Below, in pieces: positions 1 through 11,551 of a stretch of DNA of 64,000 nucleotides (position 1 is its first letter; the number at the start of each line of letters is the position of its first letter). Origin of the DNA: Aspidapion aeneum (taxonomy: Eukaryota; Arthropoda; Insecta; Coleoptera; Brentidae); assembly GCA_963576565.1 (NCBI GenBank), contig OY755040.1, positions 83,780,821 through 83,844,820 on the forward strand. The letters are read 5' to 3'. The notes under the pieces are model-generated. The model worked only from the letters and a program-made list of their open reading frames with translations. It did no database searches and had not been told where the DNA came from. The position numbers and the translations under genes are program-made.

Positions 1-509
1 TTTAATATTATTTTTTCTACGTTTTTGGAGGTTATTTTGACAGCCCTGTATCTCCTCAACTTGTAATTTTATCAAAAAAAGGAATACCACATTTTTGAGT
101 CACAATTAGCCGGGTATTCAGCTGGCTATGACAGATTTTCTTTTTTTTGTAAAACACTTTTCCCCCACACTCTAACTTTACACATCCTATATCTTAAAGA
201 TGTGTGTTGACACCCATGTTATATAAACTTTCTTCTCGTAAATAACCTCCTCTATCACCCGCTGCACTATGGCCCTTAAGTTATGGGACACCCTGTATCA
301 TTTAAATCGCGTGTTTTGTCTTATTCTGGGGGGGGGGGGGGGGTTGGTTTATCAGATTAGTACTAAATTATAGGTTAGAGACTCCTTTTGAAATTTTATA
401 AAAAATTTTGGTGAAACAAAATTATCTTCAATATTTTGTGATTTTTTTTGCTGTAAATACTGTAAATCATGTGTTTTGGTTTATTGTGCTAGACTATCAG
501 GGGGGTTTG
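1..509. other. AT-rich intergenic DNA, no gene
   Basis: No coding region is visible. The stretch has a G homopolymer at about 328-343 and two short fragments of the 'CCCTGTATC' type (near 43-53 and 290-300), a motif that recurs in the dispersed repeats further on. I see nothing else that can be named. Confidence 0.6.
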
Positions 510-1524
510 AGCGATTTTCTATTTTTTGTTTATTATTTTTGACATGTTTTCCTCGGTTTCACATTGGCAGCATAGTTTTATTTTAAAGATGTTGTTTTAC
601 ACAGTACAAAGGTGTCTAAACTATACAGGGTGTTTTAAAATTCAATAACATAATTTTAATCTTAATTTCCTTGAGTGATTTCAAGACAAAAAGTTCGTAT
701 AAACATACAAGATACAGAGTGTTAAAATTTTGTTTTTTTATAACTCTTACAGTTTTTAAGATATTTAGCTCAAATTTGGCACGTATAGTTACTTATAGCA
801 AGCACAAACGTTAATAGGCGGTTCTGCGATGTTCTTTTTATATCAACTTTTTGACATAACTAATTATCATTGGGTCAATATGACACAAACAGCCTATCGT
901 GAGTTTAAAAGTACTGCAAAAATAGCAGTTCGATGTTTTTGTAAAAAATCGCGGTAATATCAAAGTTTTATAACTCAAAGATGTACTTTGTAAATTACGA
1001 GGCACTTACATGTAAAGCCAAATGTCCGCAACATAGCGGTAGGTAGAAACATCTTTACAACATATCATTGAGACTTTAGTTTTGTCATTAAATAACATTA
1101 GGGAGAAGATATGTTGATTATCTATTGCGATGTACTTTTTGCATTATGTAAGACTTACATGTAAAGCCATATATCCGCAACGTAGCGGTATGCAGAGACA
1201 TCTTTACAACACATCATTGAGACTTTAGTTTTGTCATAAAAAACGTCTCCAAAATGTTTCCTTTAGATCAACTTGAGATGTCGCATGTAAACATATTTAT
1301 TTCATGGCAGAGAAGAAGAAAGTGGTATTAACCCCACTTTTTTTTAACCTTCGCGTCTAAAAAAAAATGCGTTTCTTCGACTCCTTCGTGTTTCTGGCAG
1401 CTTTTTTCGAAGCTGCCGTTAGTGATTTTTTTAATCGACTTTTGTCCATCGGTAAGTGTTTTTTCATAATGTATAAGGCATTTAAAAACGTTTCATCTAG
1501 GCATCGCCGAAGATTAGGCTAAAG

Positions 1525-1906
1525 ATTTGCGCTGGGGTTTTTAAAGAGGGTATTTCAAAGGGTGTTCACAAAATCAAAAACTTCTGAGGTAAGCTCTAAG
1601 CAAGCAGAGGAAAAAGGATATGTTCCTAATGCAAGTTTGGGGCTTAATTTAAATGATTTTGATGATCATGTGCACATGGAATTAGGGGGTCTCCGAGATT
1701 TTCCAAGGGGTTGTGGATAAGGATAGGCAAGGGATGGCCGGTGATAAGCAAGGGGTGACTAACAAAGAGCAAAGTGTGTCTGATAGTGTGCAAGAGGGGG
1801 TAAACAATAATTGTTGTTGTCTTCAATGTAATGATCAAAGTTTTGTTAATAAAGATTTGTTCGTAAGCGATTTAGAACATGGGCTATTGATTGTCATGTA
1901 CTGTTA
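1525..1906 (+). other. Possible coding remnant inside the foldback-like element
   Basis: Two open frames separated by a frame change run from about 1525 to 1906. Together they encode roughly 125 residues of mixed, protein-like composition ending in a cysteine-bearing segment (motif CCCLQCNDQ). A further open piece with an ATG at 1369 ends in a consensus-like donor (GGTAAGTG near 1452). I do not recognise a family. It may be cargo or the decayed ORF of the element that surrounds it, or simply chance open frame in AT-rich DNA. Confidence 0.2.
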
Positions 1907-2504
1907 AACTCTGTACCTATGTAAGTTTTTTTTTTCAGACTAAGAATCTACTAAGGACAAGAAAGTCCACAACCCAGTGGCGATCCAGGTGTACCAGAAT
2001 TTTGCATTTTCATTCATTAACTTAAGGCAGCTACTCCACACCAACAGACTGGAAGCAGCTCTCGATGGTGGGCTTATGTGGTAAATTGGTAATAATAACG
2101 CTGTTTATGATGGCGAAATCAAAAAAACAATTGGTCTTTGAATTCTATACAAAAATAGTTTTTGAATTTTTTTCCCAAGACCAAAAATAATGAAGATATT
2201 TAAAATTAAAAATTGCACAAGTACTGAAATTTTGTTGGTAGAAAACAGTCTAAGTGTAAGTTTGAATTTGGAATATCTTTGTTATTTTTAACTTTATGAA
2301 AAACATTCAAACACTATTTTTGTTTAAACTTGAAGCCCTTACAGAAAACAAAATAAAATACAGGTTGCTCAATTTAAAAATTAATAAATATGTTTTTTGA
2401 AAAAGCGCGAAAGAGCAGCAAAAATTCTACTAATTTGCCAATTTAAACTTTTTTTTTATCTTTAATAATAAATTTAGCAATGGTGGACACTTAACTTATG
2501 AATA

Positions 2505-3395
2505 CCCTGTAGACACAAAATTGCTCAGTTTCCGAGATTAATTAGGATAAAAAATAAAAATCGATTTATTTTAATATTTGAAGAGTTTTAAACTTTTGAC
2601 TTACGAAGAGTTCTTTTGACTATAAATTTAAAATTATTTTTAAATTTATTACCGGGAGGTTTTTGGATACAAAACTTGACTATGGAAACCTATTTAGTAT
2701 GGCCGCTAGAGGACGCTTCACACTGCAGTTCTGATTACTTAAAAGGACCATAACTTTTTTTTCAGTGTAATTTTAACTTTTTTGTTAAAAACATAATTTT
2801 TTAAGCATTTCACATCAAAAAAAGTACTCTTATTAAAATTCGCTAAAGTAAGCCGTTTTAAAGATTTTTCGATGTTCGTTGCCGCATCGGAATAATCAAA
2901 TTATTTTGAATAAAAAAATTTAAAACAATAAAAATACTAAATTATTATTTTAGAATATAGATTGGGCACTATTAATTAACTGACCAAATTTTATCCTTAA
3001 ATGTCACAAAAAATAATTTTTGACAAATTCATTAGAATATTCATAGAAATATTCCAGTGCAGGATCGAACACTATAAACCTAAATATCTCGAAATCGGCT
3101 AATTTTAGCGGATTTTAAGAAGTGCATCTTCTTAGCAAAATTACTTTCTTAACAAAAAACGTAAAAAAGTACACTGAGAAAAAAGTTACAGTCATTTTAA
3201 ACCATCAAAAGTGCAGTGTGAAGCGCCCTCTAACGATTGTAGTAAAAATGTGTCCACATTCGGATTTCGCATCTTAAAGAATCCCCATGCAGGTATCAAT
3301 TTTGAAAACAATACATTGAAAAATGTGCATAATATTTAAAAAAATCGATTTTTATTTTTTAACTTTAACACCCTGTATCTCGGAAACGAAGCAAT
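2505..3395. repeat. Inner palindrome of the foldback-like region
   Basis: The segment starting at about 2510 (CCCTGTAGACAC, then an ATCGATTTATTTT block) is mirrored at about 3340-3395 (ATCGATTTTTATT, CCCTGTATCTCGGAAACG). The block GAGGACGCTTCACACTGCAG at about 2709 is mirrored by CTGCA-less CAGTGTGAAGCGCCCTC at about 3213. The centre is near 2960, not the centre of the outer arms (about 2770), so this is a separate inverted repeat, either nested or the remains of a second element. Confidence 0.55.
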
Positions 3396-5172
3396 TTTGG
3401 ACCATAGCTTATATGAACTTTATTATCTATTATCTTTATTTTTGGACGTAGAATACCTGGTTAAAATATTGACGTCTAATTTTGAGACACTTTAAATGTA
3501 TCTCATACGCCGGCCGGTGCACAACCTTTATTATAATTTGACCAAAGACTGATTAATTCTATTTTATTATTAAACTATAAAAGGTACAAAACTGCCCTAC
3601 TTTTACAAAACCTAGTAGGTTTTTGGTAACTTTTCAGGAGAGCGTTTTTTCTCAAATATTTTGCCATTTAGCTAACGGGAAATAATAAAAAATGCGTAGG
3701 CTATTATCGCGTAACCGTTTCAAAAATGCAATAATTTTTTAAAACCTAGTAACGTTGCTAGAGTTTGCAAAACTAGGGCAGAAAAATAAAAGTCATTAAC
3801 GTTAAGTATTAATTTATTAAATTTATATTTTTAACCTTCCAAAGATAATGTGGCACTATGTTACACGACAGGTAACACAGGACTCAATCCATATTTTTGA
3901 GAAAAAATAAAAACCAATATTTTTTAAAACTTTGTTTTTAAGCTTGTATATATTTTAAATGCATAATAAAGACAAACAAAAATATTTAAGAATTTTTTTG
4001 AAATTAAATTAACATTTTGGGTGGGAGCAAGAGGCCATATAAGTATACTCTGGAATGTTAATACCAAATAAAACTAGTTAAAAAATGTAGATTAGATAAA
4101 GTTTATTTGTTTCTGTTCAAGATAATAATCACAATTTATTAAAAGGTTACTTGTGGTGTATTTATTTTAAAAACACTGACTGGGACGATTCGTCACGGCT
4201 GATTTGTCGCGAAGGACTGTTCTGGGACCAACCGGCTTGGAGGCGAAAAGTTTTCGCTGCGAATCAGCCGCGGAGAATCAGGTTTGCCACTGCTATGTTG
4301 CGGACATTTGGCGTAACATGTAAGTCTTGCATAACGCAAAAAGTATATCGCAGTAGACAGTCAACGTAACTTCTCCCTAATGTTATTTAATGACAAACCT
4401 TTAATGTCTTAATGATATGTTGTACAGATATTTCACCCTACCGCTATGTTGCGGACATTTGGCTTTACATGTAAGTGCCCAGTAATTTACAAAGTACATC
4501 GCCGAGTACATTTTATATCTCGCAGTTACAATACAGTGATATTACTGCAATCTTGTTGTGCTTGCTGGGTTTGTTTAGTTTTATTTATTTAATATATTTT
4601 AAAATATATTACACAACAATAAAAATTAAGAATACTCAATAGTAATAATAAAAGTACAAAATTTGTTTTTGTTATTTTGCATTAAAAATTACAATAAAAA
4701 ACTAGTTTAATGCATATCAGCTGAATATAGTTAATAAATAAAATAGTTATACTAAGTTAAAATTCTGTTTATATGTGTTTGCACAATATGAAAATTTTGT
4801 CTTGAAATCACTTAAGGAATTGAACATTAAAATTCAATTCTTACTGAATTTTAAAACACCCTATATATATTTATGTTTTAAAAAATAAAAAGTTAGGCTT
4901 CAAACTATCTTGAAACTCTGTTATTATTAAATAGATCTTTAGACTGTGATTTAACCACATTTTTAAAATAAGAACGAGCCAGCCACCAATTCGAAACCGA
5001 GGAAAACATTTCAAAAATAATAACCAAATAATAGAAATTTATTGTCAGGCTTCGCTACCTACAAAGCTTGCTTTACGATGATTGACCTTTGGGGACCAGA
5101 TTAGTTTTAAACTTAAATTATATCTTCGACAATCCTTTTTTTTATTTTATAGTAATTTTTTAATACAAACAT

Positions 5173-5320
5173 CAGTGGCGCACCCAGAAATGTCTTGGAG
5201 GGGGCCCGAGGCCTCTGGGGGGGGGCGAAGCCTCATGATGTCATATTTTAAGCAATTTTTTGTGTTTTTTTACTAAATAAAATCTTAGGCTAGCCCCCCC
5301 CCCCCTCTGGGTGCGCCCAT
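5173..5320. mobile_element. Short hAT-like MITE
   Basis: The left end reads CAGTGGCGCACCCAGA and the right end is its near reverse complement (TCTGGGTGCGCCCATG). The CAGTGGCG start is typical of hAT terminal repeats. The 8 bases on each side are similar (ACAAACAT against GTAAACAT), consistent with a decayed 8-bp hAT target duplication. The interior has C and G homopolymers and no ORF. Confidence 0.5.
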
Positions 5321-6234
5321 GTAAACATCATGAAATACCTAACACTGTTTGTCTGACTGTAAAATTCTTGATGCTGGCAAACAAGCTAGCTTCCCGGGGG
5401 CAGAAAAAGTTATATTTTATTGGCACAACACACAATAAAAAGTGCACTCTGTTACATAAAATGATACATACCTTTTTTTTTAAATTTATTTCCTCTTGGC
5501 ACACTGGTCATAGGTAATCATCACATCTTGCAATGAGGTAGTCCTACTGGTCATAGCTAATCATCACATCTTGCAATGAGGTGGTCCTCATTTAAAATCA
5601 CTGCAAAAACTGAATCACTGTCAAGGTTAATTCTGTTTTATGATCTGCATAAGGAACTTCTACATTATTTTTACAGCCTTTAATGAGATAATTAACAAAA
5701 CACAACGTATGTCTTATAAAAATTCAAGAAATTCAAGAAAAAACATAACCCCATAAAATTGACTTCTCGAATACCTTTCTTACTAAAATAATCCCATGGC
5801 TGTTTTAGACTGATGTGCGCCCGCCCCACTACATTGAATTAAAAAGAGAGAGTAAATAGCTGGATGATAATGTGTGAGTTTCGTAAATAAAACGAGTCAA
5901 CCACTGTTTAGTCACTGATGTCACAGTTGCTTTAGGTTATCATGCGCCCTTACTAGTACATTACTTTAAAAAAAGACAGTAAATAATCGGATGATAATGT
6001 GTGACTTCAGTCAATGAAACTATTAGTACGTTCCAGAAGAAAGCCGGCCCTGTTTAATAAACAAGAGCGACATCTCTGGTATACAAAACCAGTCAAATAA
6101 TTGTCAAACAGTTTTTGAAGTTTCATGATTCGGAGTGAGTTTGAAACCTGTCACACTGGCAAGCAATGATTTTGCAGGGGTTTAGTAATGTTCACTTCAA
6201 ACTGAATTGATCTTAGCGAACTGATTTAAAAATC
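5321..6234. other. Non-coding stretch with short tandem duplications
   Basis: No gene is visible. A 41-bp unit (ACTGGTCATAGGTAATCATC...) is duplicated in tandem at about 5505-5590. A second loosely repeated segment containing GGATGATAATGTGTGA occurs near 5862 and 5990. Confidence 0.5.
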
Positions 6235-8190
6235 TTCCGCGTTTACCAATACTACTACTATGTCGGTTTAGAACGTTTTTCTACGTTGACCGACGCCTAT
6301 TCTCCACCACCTTCGATCCTGGCAATCATCCTGTCAGATTTTTTTGACTCATTGATCTTTGGATTGACTGTTGCTATTCTAGTTTAGGACGCCCTCTTTT
6401 TCTGCGCCCTATTGGTTGCCATTCTAGGACCTGCATTGGTAATCTTTCGTCGTTCATCCGTTGTACATGGCCGTACCATATCAGTTGCCTTCTAGTGATG
6501 TCATCCGTTATGCTTCCCTCGATTCCCATTCTTTCTTTTATGATCTCATTTCTTATGTGATCTATTCTAGATATTCTCATTGATCTTCTTATTGCATCCA
6601 TTTCGACACTTTCCATTTTTGTTTTGTATTTTTCTGTTACGCGACAAGTCTCTATTCCATACAACAGCGTGCTTTTGACCATTGTTTCATATATGTTAAA
6701 TTTTACATTCTTTTTTATCTCTCTGCTCCATAAAATACTGTTAAGACATCCAATAACTTTTTTTGCTTTTACTATTCTTTTTTCCAATTCTTTACAGGCT
6801 GTACCTGTCTTATCAAATGTGACACCCAAGTATACATACCCATTGCATGGAGATATTGTTTGTCCATTTTCTAGTACGAACTCACTGGATTCGTTTCCAA
6901 TACATAAGTACTGTGTCTTGTCCACGTTCACTGTTAATCCCCACTTTTGATATTCTTCTGTTAACTTTCTCATCATATACTCCATGTCTTCTTTATCATT
7001 AACCACAATTACTTGGTCGTCAGCAAACTGTAGTAAGTATATGGTAAATAAGTTGTAATCCCATGCCGTGCACTTTACGTTTCCAGTTTTTTAGAGCTAC
7101 TGCGATATATATTTTAAAAAGAGTTGGAGAGATACAACATCCCTGTCTTAAGCCTTTTGTTACCAGGAATTCTTTTGAAAGTCGATTTCCAATTTTAATT
7201 TTAGATTTTGACCCTTTGTATAGTTCTTTTATCGCTTTTATGTATGTATGATTGATATTAGTTTGCTCTAACACTGTCCATAATTTTTCTACTGGAACGG
7301 TATCATATGCTTTTTGTAGGTCCACAAAGGTAACATGAGTCTCTATATTTCTGACGCTCCTTTTCTCAATTACTTGTTAAAGACAAAAAACATTATCACT
7401 ACAAGATCTGCCTGCGCGAAACCCACTTTGCTCTTCTTCTTCTTCTTGTTCATGAACATCATTCTCTATTAGATCTTTAAGAATCCTACCGTACAATCTA
7501 CTTAGAGTACTGGTTACTGAAATTCCTCTGTAATTGTTGCAATCCAGCTTGTTTCCTTTTTTAGTATTGAGGATATGAATGCAATTTTCCAATCATTAGG
7601 TACTGGATGTCCGTTTACGGTATTGGTTAATAATATATGTGAGATTTTCGAGTAGTTTCTCTGATCCATATTCGAGCATTTCAGCATATATTCCCCCAGG
7701 TCCGCTAGCTTTTCCGGATTTAAGCTTTTTAATATTATTCTTTATCATTTCTTTTTCGATGATTACTTCCTCTCCATGTACTTCAATGTCTCTTCTCGGA
7801 GAGGCTACCACATATTCGGGTCTCGTCTCCTGCAGCAGTCCCTTGTAGTGTTCTGTCCATTGTTCTGGTTTGATGATCTGGATGTTTACTTTTTTTTTTG
7901 TTGGGTTTTTTACTGTAGAAATGAATTTCCATACTTCAGAACTCTGCCTACCTCCTACGTGTGTATTTATGTCGTGGCACTTGCGCTCGAACATTTCATT
8001 TTTTTCTGTGCGTATCAAATTTCTCAGCTGTCTTCTGGATTCCCTGTGGATTTCTAGGTGTCTTTGCTCCTTAGTTCTGAGCCATTTCAAGTATGTGCGT
8101 TTTTTCTCTTTGACCATTTCCTGTATTTTGTCCGTCCGCGTTTGCCAATACTTGAATTTAAATATTTTTCTTTTCAATAATTTGACTTAA
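6235..8190 (-). mobile_element. 5'-truncated LINE (probably RTE/Jockey-like group)
   Basis: A reverse-transcriptase frame is readable on the minus strand from about 8177 to 6240, followed by a short 3' tail with a TAGTAGTAG-like run near 6249. No endonuclease is readable upstream of 8177, so the copy is 5' truncated, as usual for non-LTR elements. The C-terminal block GRRKRGRP preceded by RRQLIWYGHVQRM is common in insect elements annotated as F52C9.6-like (RTE-type) proteins. The clade is a judgement from motifs only. Confidence 0.8.
6240..8177 (-). pseudogene. Broken LINE reverse transcriptase
   Basis: The reverse transcriptase would copy LINE RNA at the nicked target. It survives in four open pieces: 8177-7596 (N-terminal helices and the LKSGKASGPGGI entry motif), 7592-7377 (NYRGISV, SGFRAGRS), 7325-7020 (MDLQKAYDTV, KGLRQGCCISPTLF) and 7027-6374 (FADDQVIV catalytic box at 7016-7027, then thumb and GRRKRGRP). 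Frame changes separate the pieces, and a stop follows at 6374. Homologous sequence continues past that stop in another frame to about 6240 (RWWRIGVGQRRKTF), so the stop is not the native end. The Asp pair of the active site is intact, but the gene cannot be translated as one protein. Confidence 0.85.
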
Positions 8191-8279
8191 AAATAACAAA
8201 AAATGTGTGCAAACTAGAAAAACTTTTTATTTCCTTAAATAATACAAATGAATCAGTTAATTTTTTTTAATAGTTTTAA

Positions 8280-8983
8280 GAAATTGCTAGGGAAATTTTA
8301 TTTACCCCAACTGACATCTCCATAATCCATCCATCCCGCAAAAAGTAGCTTTTATCTGAATTCAGTATAAAATTTGGCAGACTGATAGAAATTATGACTA
8401 AACCCCTGGAAAAAATCAAAAAATCCCAAAATTCTAATTTACTCCCCTCCCCTATACATATAAAGTTATGTAAAAGAAATGCTAGCTTTGGCAGGCTGAT
8501 GGGAACCATGATAAAACTATAGGAAAAAATTTATAAATACCAAAATTATAATTTACTTCCCTCCCCTATAAATGTAAAGTTATGTAAAATTAACACTGCC
8601 CACTTCCAGAAACGCTAGAGAGCTCAGCTTTAGAAGGCCGATAGTAACTATGATAAAACTATAGAAAAAAATTAAAACACCCCAGAATTCTAACTAACTT
8701 CGCTCCCCTATAAATGTAAAGTAATGTAAAATTAACTTTGCCCACTTCCAGAAACGCTAGAGAGCTGAGCTGTTTAAGATTGAAAGGCACCATGATAAAA
8801 CCATAGAAAAAAAATATTTACACCAAAATTTTAATTTACTTCCCTCCACTATAAATGTAAATTTATATAAAAGTAACATTGCCCACTTCCAGAAACGCTA
8901 GGGAGCTGAGCTTTGGAAGGCTATGATGAAACCATGGGAAAAAATTTAAAAACCCCAAACTTTTAAGTTGCTCCCCTTTACTA
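8280..8983. repeat. ~141-bp minisatellite, left part
   Basis: Imperfect tandem units carry the landmarks TGCCCACTTCCAGAAACGCT (about 8600, 8737, 8881), GAGAGCTGAGCTTT and CTCCCCTATAAATGTAAAG. The spacing of the landmarks is about 141 bp. The array stops at 8983 at the copia LTR and resumes at 19317, so the copia element inserted into it. Confidence 0.8.
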
Positions 8984-9226
8984 TGTAGTAGGTACGCGGA
9001 TCGTAATGATTAAGGCATTATTAATTTATTTAACATACTTTATTAAGTGAAAAACCGTAAAAACAATTACATGACGCCAACAATACTTTATTGTTTTTAT
9101 TCCGACATTTTACGTACTCTTGCGCCATTTAGAGTGAATCTACTAAAGTTACTATTTAAAGATTATTTACTGCATTACAGAATTTTATGCTACTGAATCA
9201 ATAATACAGAATTGGAGAACTTCAAC
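8984..9226 (-). repeat. 3' LTR of the copia element
   Basis: This 243-bp sequence is a direct repeat of 19104-19316: both start TGTAGTAGGTACG and end GAGNACTTCAAC on the plus strand. Compared with the other LTR it keeps about 30 bp that were lost near TTGCGCCA. The terminal CA is CC here, where the sequence runs into the C homopolymer. Because pol reads on the minus strand, this is the downstream LTR. Confidence 0.85.
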
Positions 9227-9244
9227 CCCCCCCCCCCCCCCCCC
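9227..9244 (-). other. Polypurine tract of the copia element
   Basis: An unbroken C run on the plus strand, i.e. a G run on the element's coding strand, lies directly against the start of the 3' LTR. This is where the plus-strand primer sits in copia-type elements. The homopolymer may have expanded since insertion. Confidence 0.6.
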
Positions 9245-9265
9245 GCAATTCTGCAAGACTCGACC

Positions 9266-9798
9266 CAAGGTCTGTAGAGGATAGGTTACCTGGTAACTTT
9301 CTGACCAATCAGAGCCAGTTGTAGAAGCGGGAAATGACGTCACCCGGAGTGCCCATTTAAATAAAAACCATTTAATATAGTAGAAAATCTTTAAGTTTCT
9401 TGTGTTCCTTTATTGATTTAAATGTAAATATGTCTTGTTATTTTTCTTAAGGTCTCTAATAACAATATTCATAAAATACATCAACTAACTCAAATATAAA
9501 ACTTACCTGATACCAAATATCCCAAAGGCAACATGTCTTGGGAAGCTTTTAGTCCGTTAAAATAACTACAAGTAGAAAGTAAAAGTAAACTAGAACAAGT
9601 ATTTACGGTTTTTAAATAAATATAGTCCAAAAAAAGCGCAACAAATGTAAAAAATAAACCATCAAAGAATAAACTTACTGAAAGATACATGTAAACAATG
9701 GGCTCTAATCAAATAGTGGCACTCCAAATGAAGCGCTGTCACCTCTCACGCCTCTTCGACCATGGAGTTACCAGGCAACCTATCCTCTACAGACCTTA
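9266..9798. mobile_element. 533-bp MITE with 8-9 bp target duplication
   Basis: Terminal inverted repeats of about 32 bp start AAGGTCTGTAGAGGATAGG and end with the reverse complement (CCTATCCTCTACAGACCTT). The sequence GACTCGACC flanks both ends (9257-9265 and 9799-9807), a target duplication of 8-9 bp that fits hAT- or P-type transposases. There is no transposase ORF, so it is non-autonomous. It sits between the copia pol stop and the polypurine tract and therefore inserted after the copia. Confidence 0.8.
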
Positions 9799-9913
9799 GA
9801 CTCGACCTACATAAAAACAGCTGACAAAAATCAATTATAACATAAACACATGTATGTATTACCAGTAGATATTGTTGAAAAACAGCAAGTTATTTGTTTT
9901 TTTTCCTTCTTTT

Positions 9914-10710
9914 AAACAATACTTAGCAAATTTCTAAAATGCTTAAACTCTGGATTTGGTAGTGCTTTTGTCAAAATATCAGCTTACTGGTTTTCTGTTG
10001 AAATATAATTTAAAACAATTTTCTCTTGTTCAACACATTCTCTTAGAAAATGATGTTGTACATCGATATGTTTAGTTCTTTTTGTTTCCAATGTTGATGC
10101 CATCTTAATACACAACTGATTGTCTTCATATACTTTAATTGGAAATAAATTTATGTTTAGAATTTCACACAACAATTGGCCAACAAAAAGACACTCACAC
10201 ATGATGACAGAGATAAATATTTAGATTCTGCACGGGATAACGCAACAACATTTTATTTACGAGTTTTCCATTCAATAATATTATGATTCATTTTAATAAG
10301 GAATCCAGTCACACTTTTTGGTTCTAAAATGCATATGCAATAATATTAATATCTGTACTTTCACTTTTAATAAATTTTAACACTAAACTCTGTGTTTTAT
10401 TTGGGTAGTTTAATGTACGTTTTAGATACTTCCAGTGATTAAGTATGTAACAATTTTGAAACTGGCTAAAGTAGCTAATAGAAAAGCTTAAATCTGGCCT
10501 TGTCTCTAACATAACATACATTAAAGACCCAATCAATTCCCTGTAAGGTAGATTCCTGTCACATATCTGTTGTTTTTCATTAGAAACAATTTGAAATTTT
10601 GGTTGCATAGGTAAATCATGAGGTTTACATTCAAGCATGTCAAACATTTTTAAAATTTTTCTAATCAAAGACTTTTGAGTAATGTAAACTGTGTTAATTA
10701 ATAATCTCAC
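9914..10710 (-). pseudogene. Copia RNase H and RT C-terminus
   Basis: On the minus strand, 10710-10324 carries the RT connection with the ETRPDLSFSISYFSQF block. After frame breaks, 10202-9984 carries the RNase H end (YEDNQLCIKMAST, TKRTKHIDVQHHFLRE), continuing across an in-frame TAG to QADILTKALPNPEFKHFR and a terminal stop near 9914. In copia elements this domain degrades the RNA of the RNA:DNA hybrid. The region between 10324 and 10202 is degenerate. Confidence 0.85.
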
Positions 10711-11350
10711 TTTTATACTTATTTATTTTAAACTTGTTCATTAAGCTGTTTTTGATAAAATTTAAATTTTTTGAACTTTTTGAAAATAAAATAATGTCGT
10801 CAACATGAATTAAAAGATATGATCCATCATTAAAATACAAACAGGGATCCTTCGTAGATTGTTGAAAGCCAAGATCAAGTAAATTTTCATTAAATATTGA
10901 ATTCCAACACTTTGGAAATTGTCGTAAACCATAAAGGGCTTTTTCCAACATACAAACATAATTTGGATTTTTAATATCAAGTTCTTCCGGAGGATACATG
11001 TAAACAGGCTCTTTTAACGTTCCATTAAGGAATGCAGATTTCACATCTAACTGACAAACTTTTAAGTCTAACTCTACATACAATGATAAAAGAATTCTTA
11101 TGATTTCCATTCTTGCTACAGGGGCATAAATATCATCATTAATCACACTCTGTTTAAAACCTTGTGCTACTAAACTTGCTTTTTTCTTCACTTGTCCTTT
11201 AACACTTTTTTCACTAAATACCCACTTTGAGTCAATTATTTCAGCATCTTTTGGTGGTATCACTAACTTCTATGTATTATTTTCTTCCAAAGCATCTAGC
11301 TCTTCCTTGATTGCATCTTTTCATCCATGACCTAGTTCGATAGCTTCTAA
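10694..11350 (-). pseudogene. Copia reverse transcriptase
   Basis: The open piece 11263-10694 holds the fingers/palm of a Ty1/copia RT: SKWVFSEK, ASLVAQGF, QLDVKSAFLNG, ALYGLRQ and the catalytic box at 10796-10807. The box reads HVDD where copia elements usually have YVDD; both Asp residues remain. Upstream (11264-11350) the same frame continues with conserved DAIKEELDALEENNT but is interrupted by stops at the positions of Trp codons. The gene is inactive. Confidence 0.9.
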
Positions 11351-11551
11351 ATAAGTCATTGGCATTTTTGAGAAAAAATCTCCTGCTGACAATGCTGCAA
11401 ATAAATTAGAGTCATCTTCCAGTTCGTACTGTTCTAAATATTTTGGTATTTTTGATACTCTTTTACTTTTCCTTCTCTGTTCTAATTTTTCTTTTTTTTC
11501 TTCGTCACTTTCGATTTCTTTTTCATTTTCTTGTCTTTTTTTAGGTTGCTT

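Larger units (their letters stand above)
510..5036. mobile_element. Large foldback-like element with ~750-bp inverted arms
   Basis: The left arm (about 510-1245) is matched in reverse complement by the right arm (about 4280-5036). Shared blocks include the CCTCGGTTTC segment (about 552 and 4998), the ACAGGGTGTTTTAAAATTC segment (about 626 and 4850) and a 150-bp unit built round 'TCCGCAACATAGCGGTA', which is present twice in tandem in each arm (about 1016 and 1165; 4294 and 4441). The interior contains a second, independent palindrome (2505-3395). Such long, internally repetitive inverted arms are the signature of foldback-type DNA elements; no transposase was found. The exact ends and target duplication could not be fixed. 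Confidence 0.6.

Noticed and set aside
6624..8190. Plus-strand ORFs over the first LINE
   Set aside because: They are antisense shadows of the RT fragments on the minus strand.
8980..8984. 5-bp copia target duplication
   Set aside because: TACTA on the left and CCCTA on the right agree at only three positions; not strong enough to claim.
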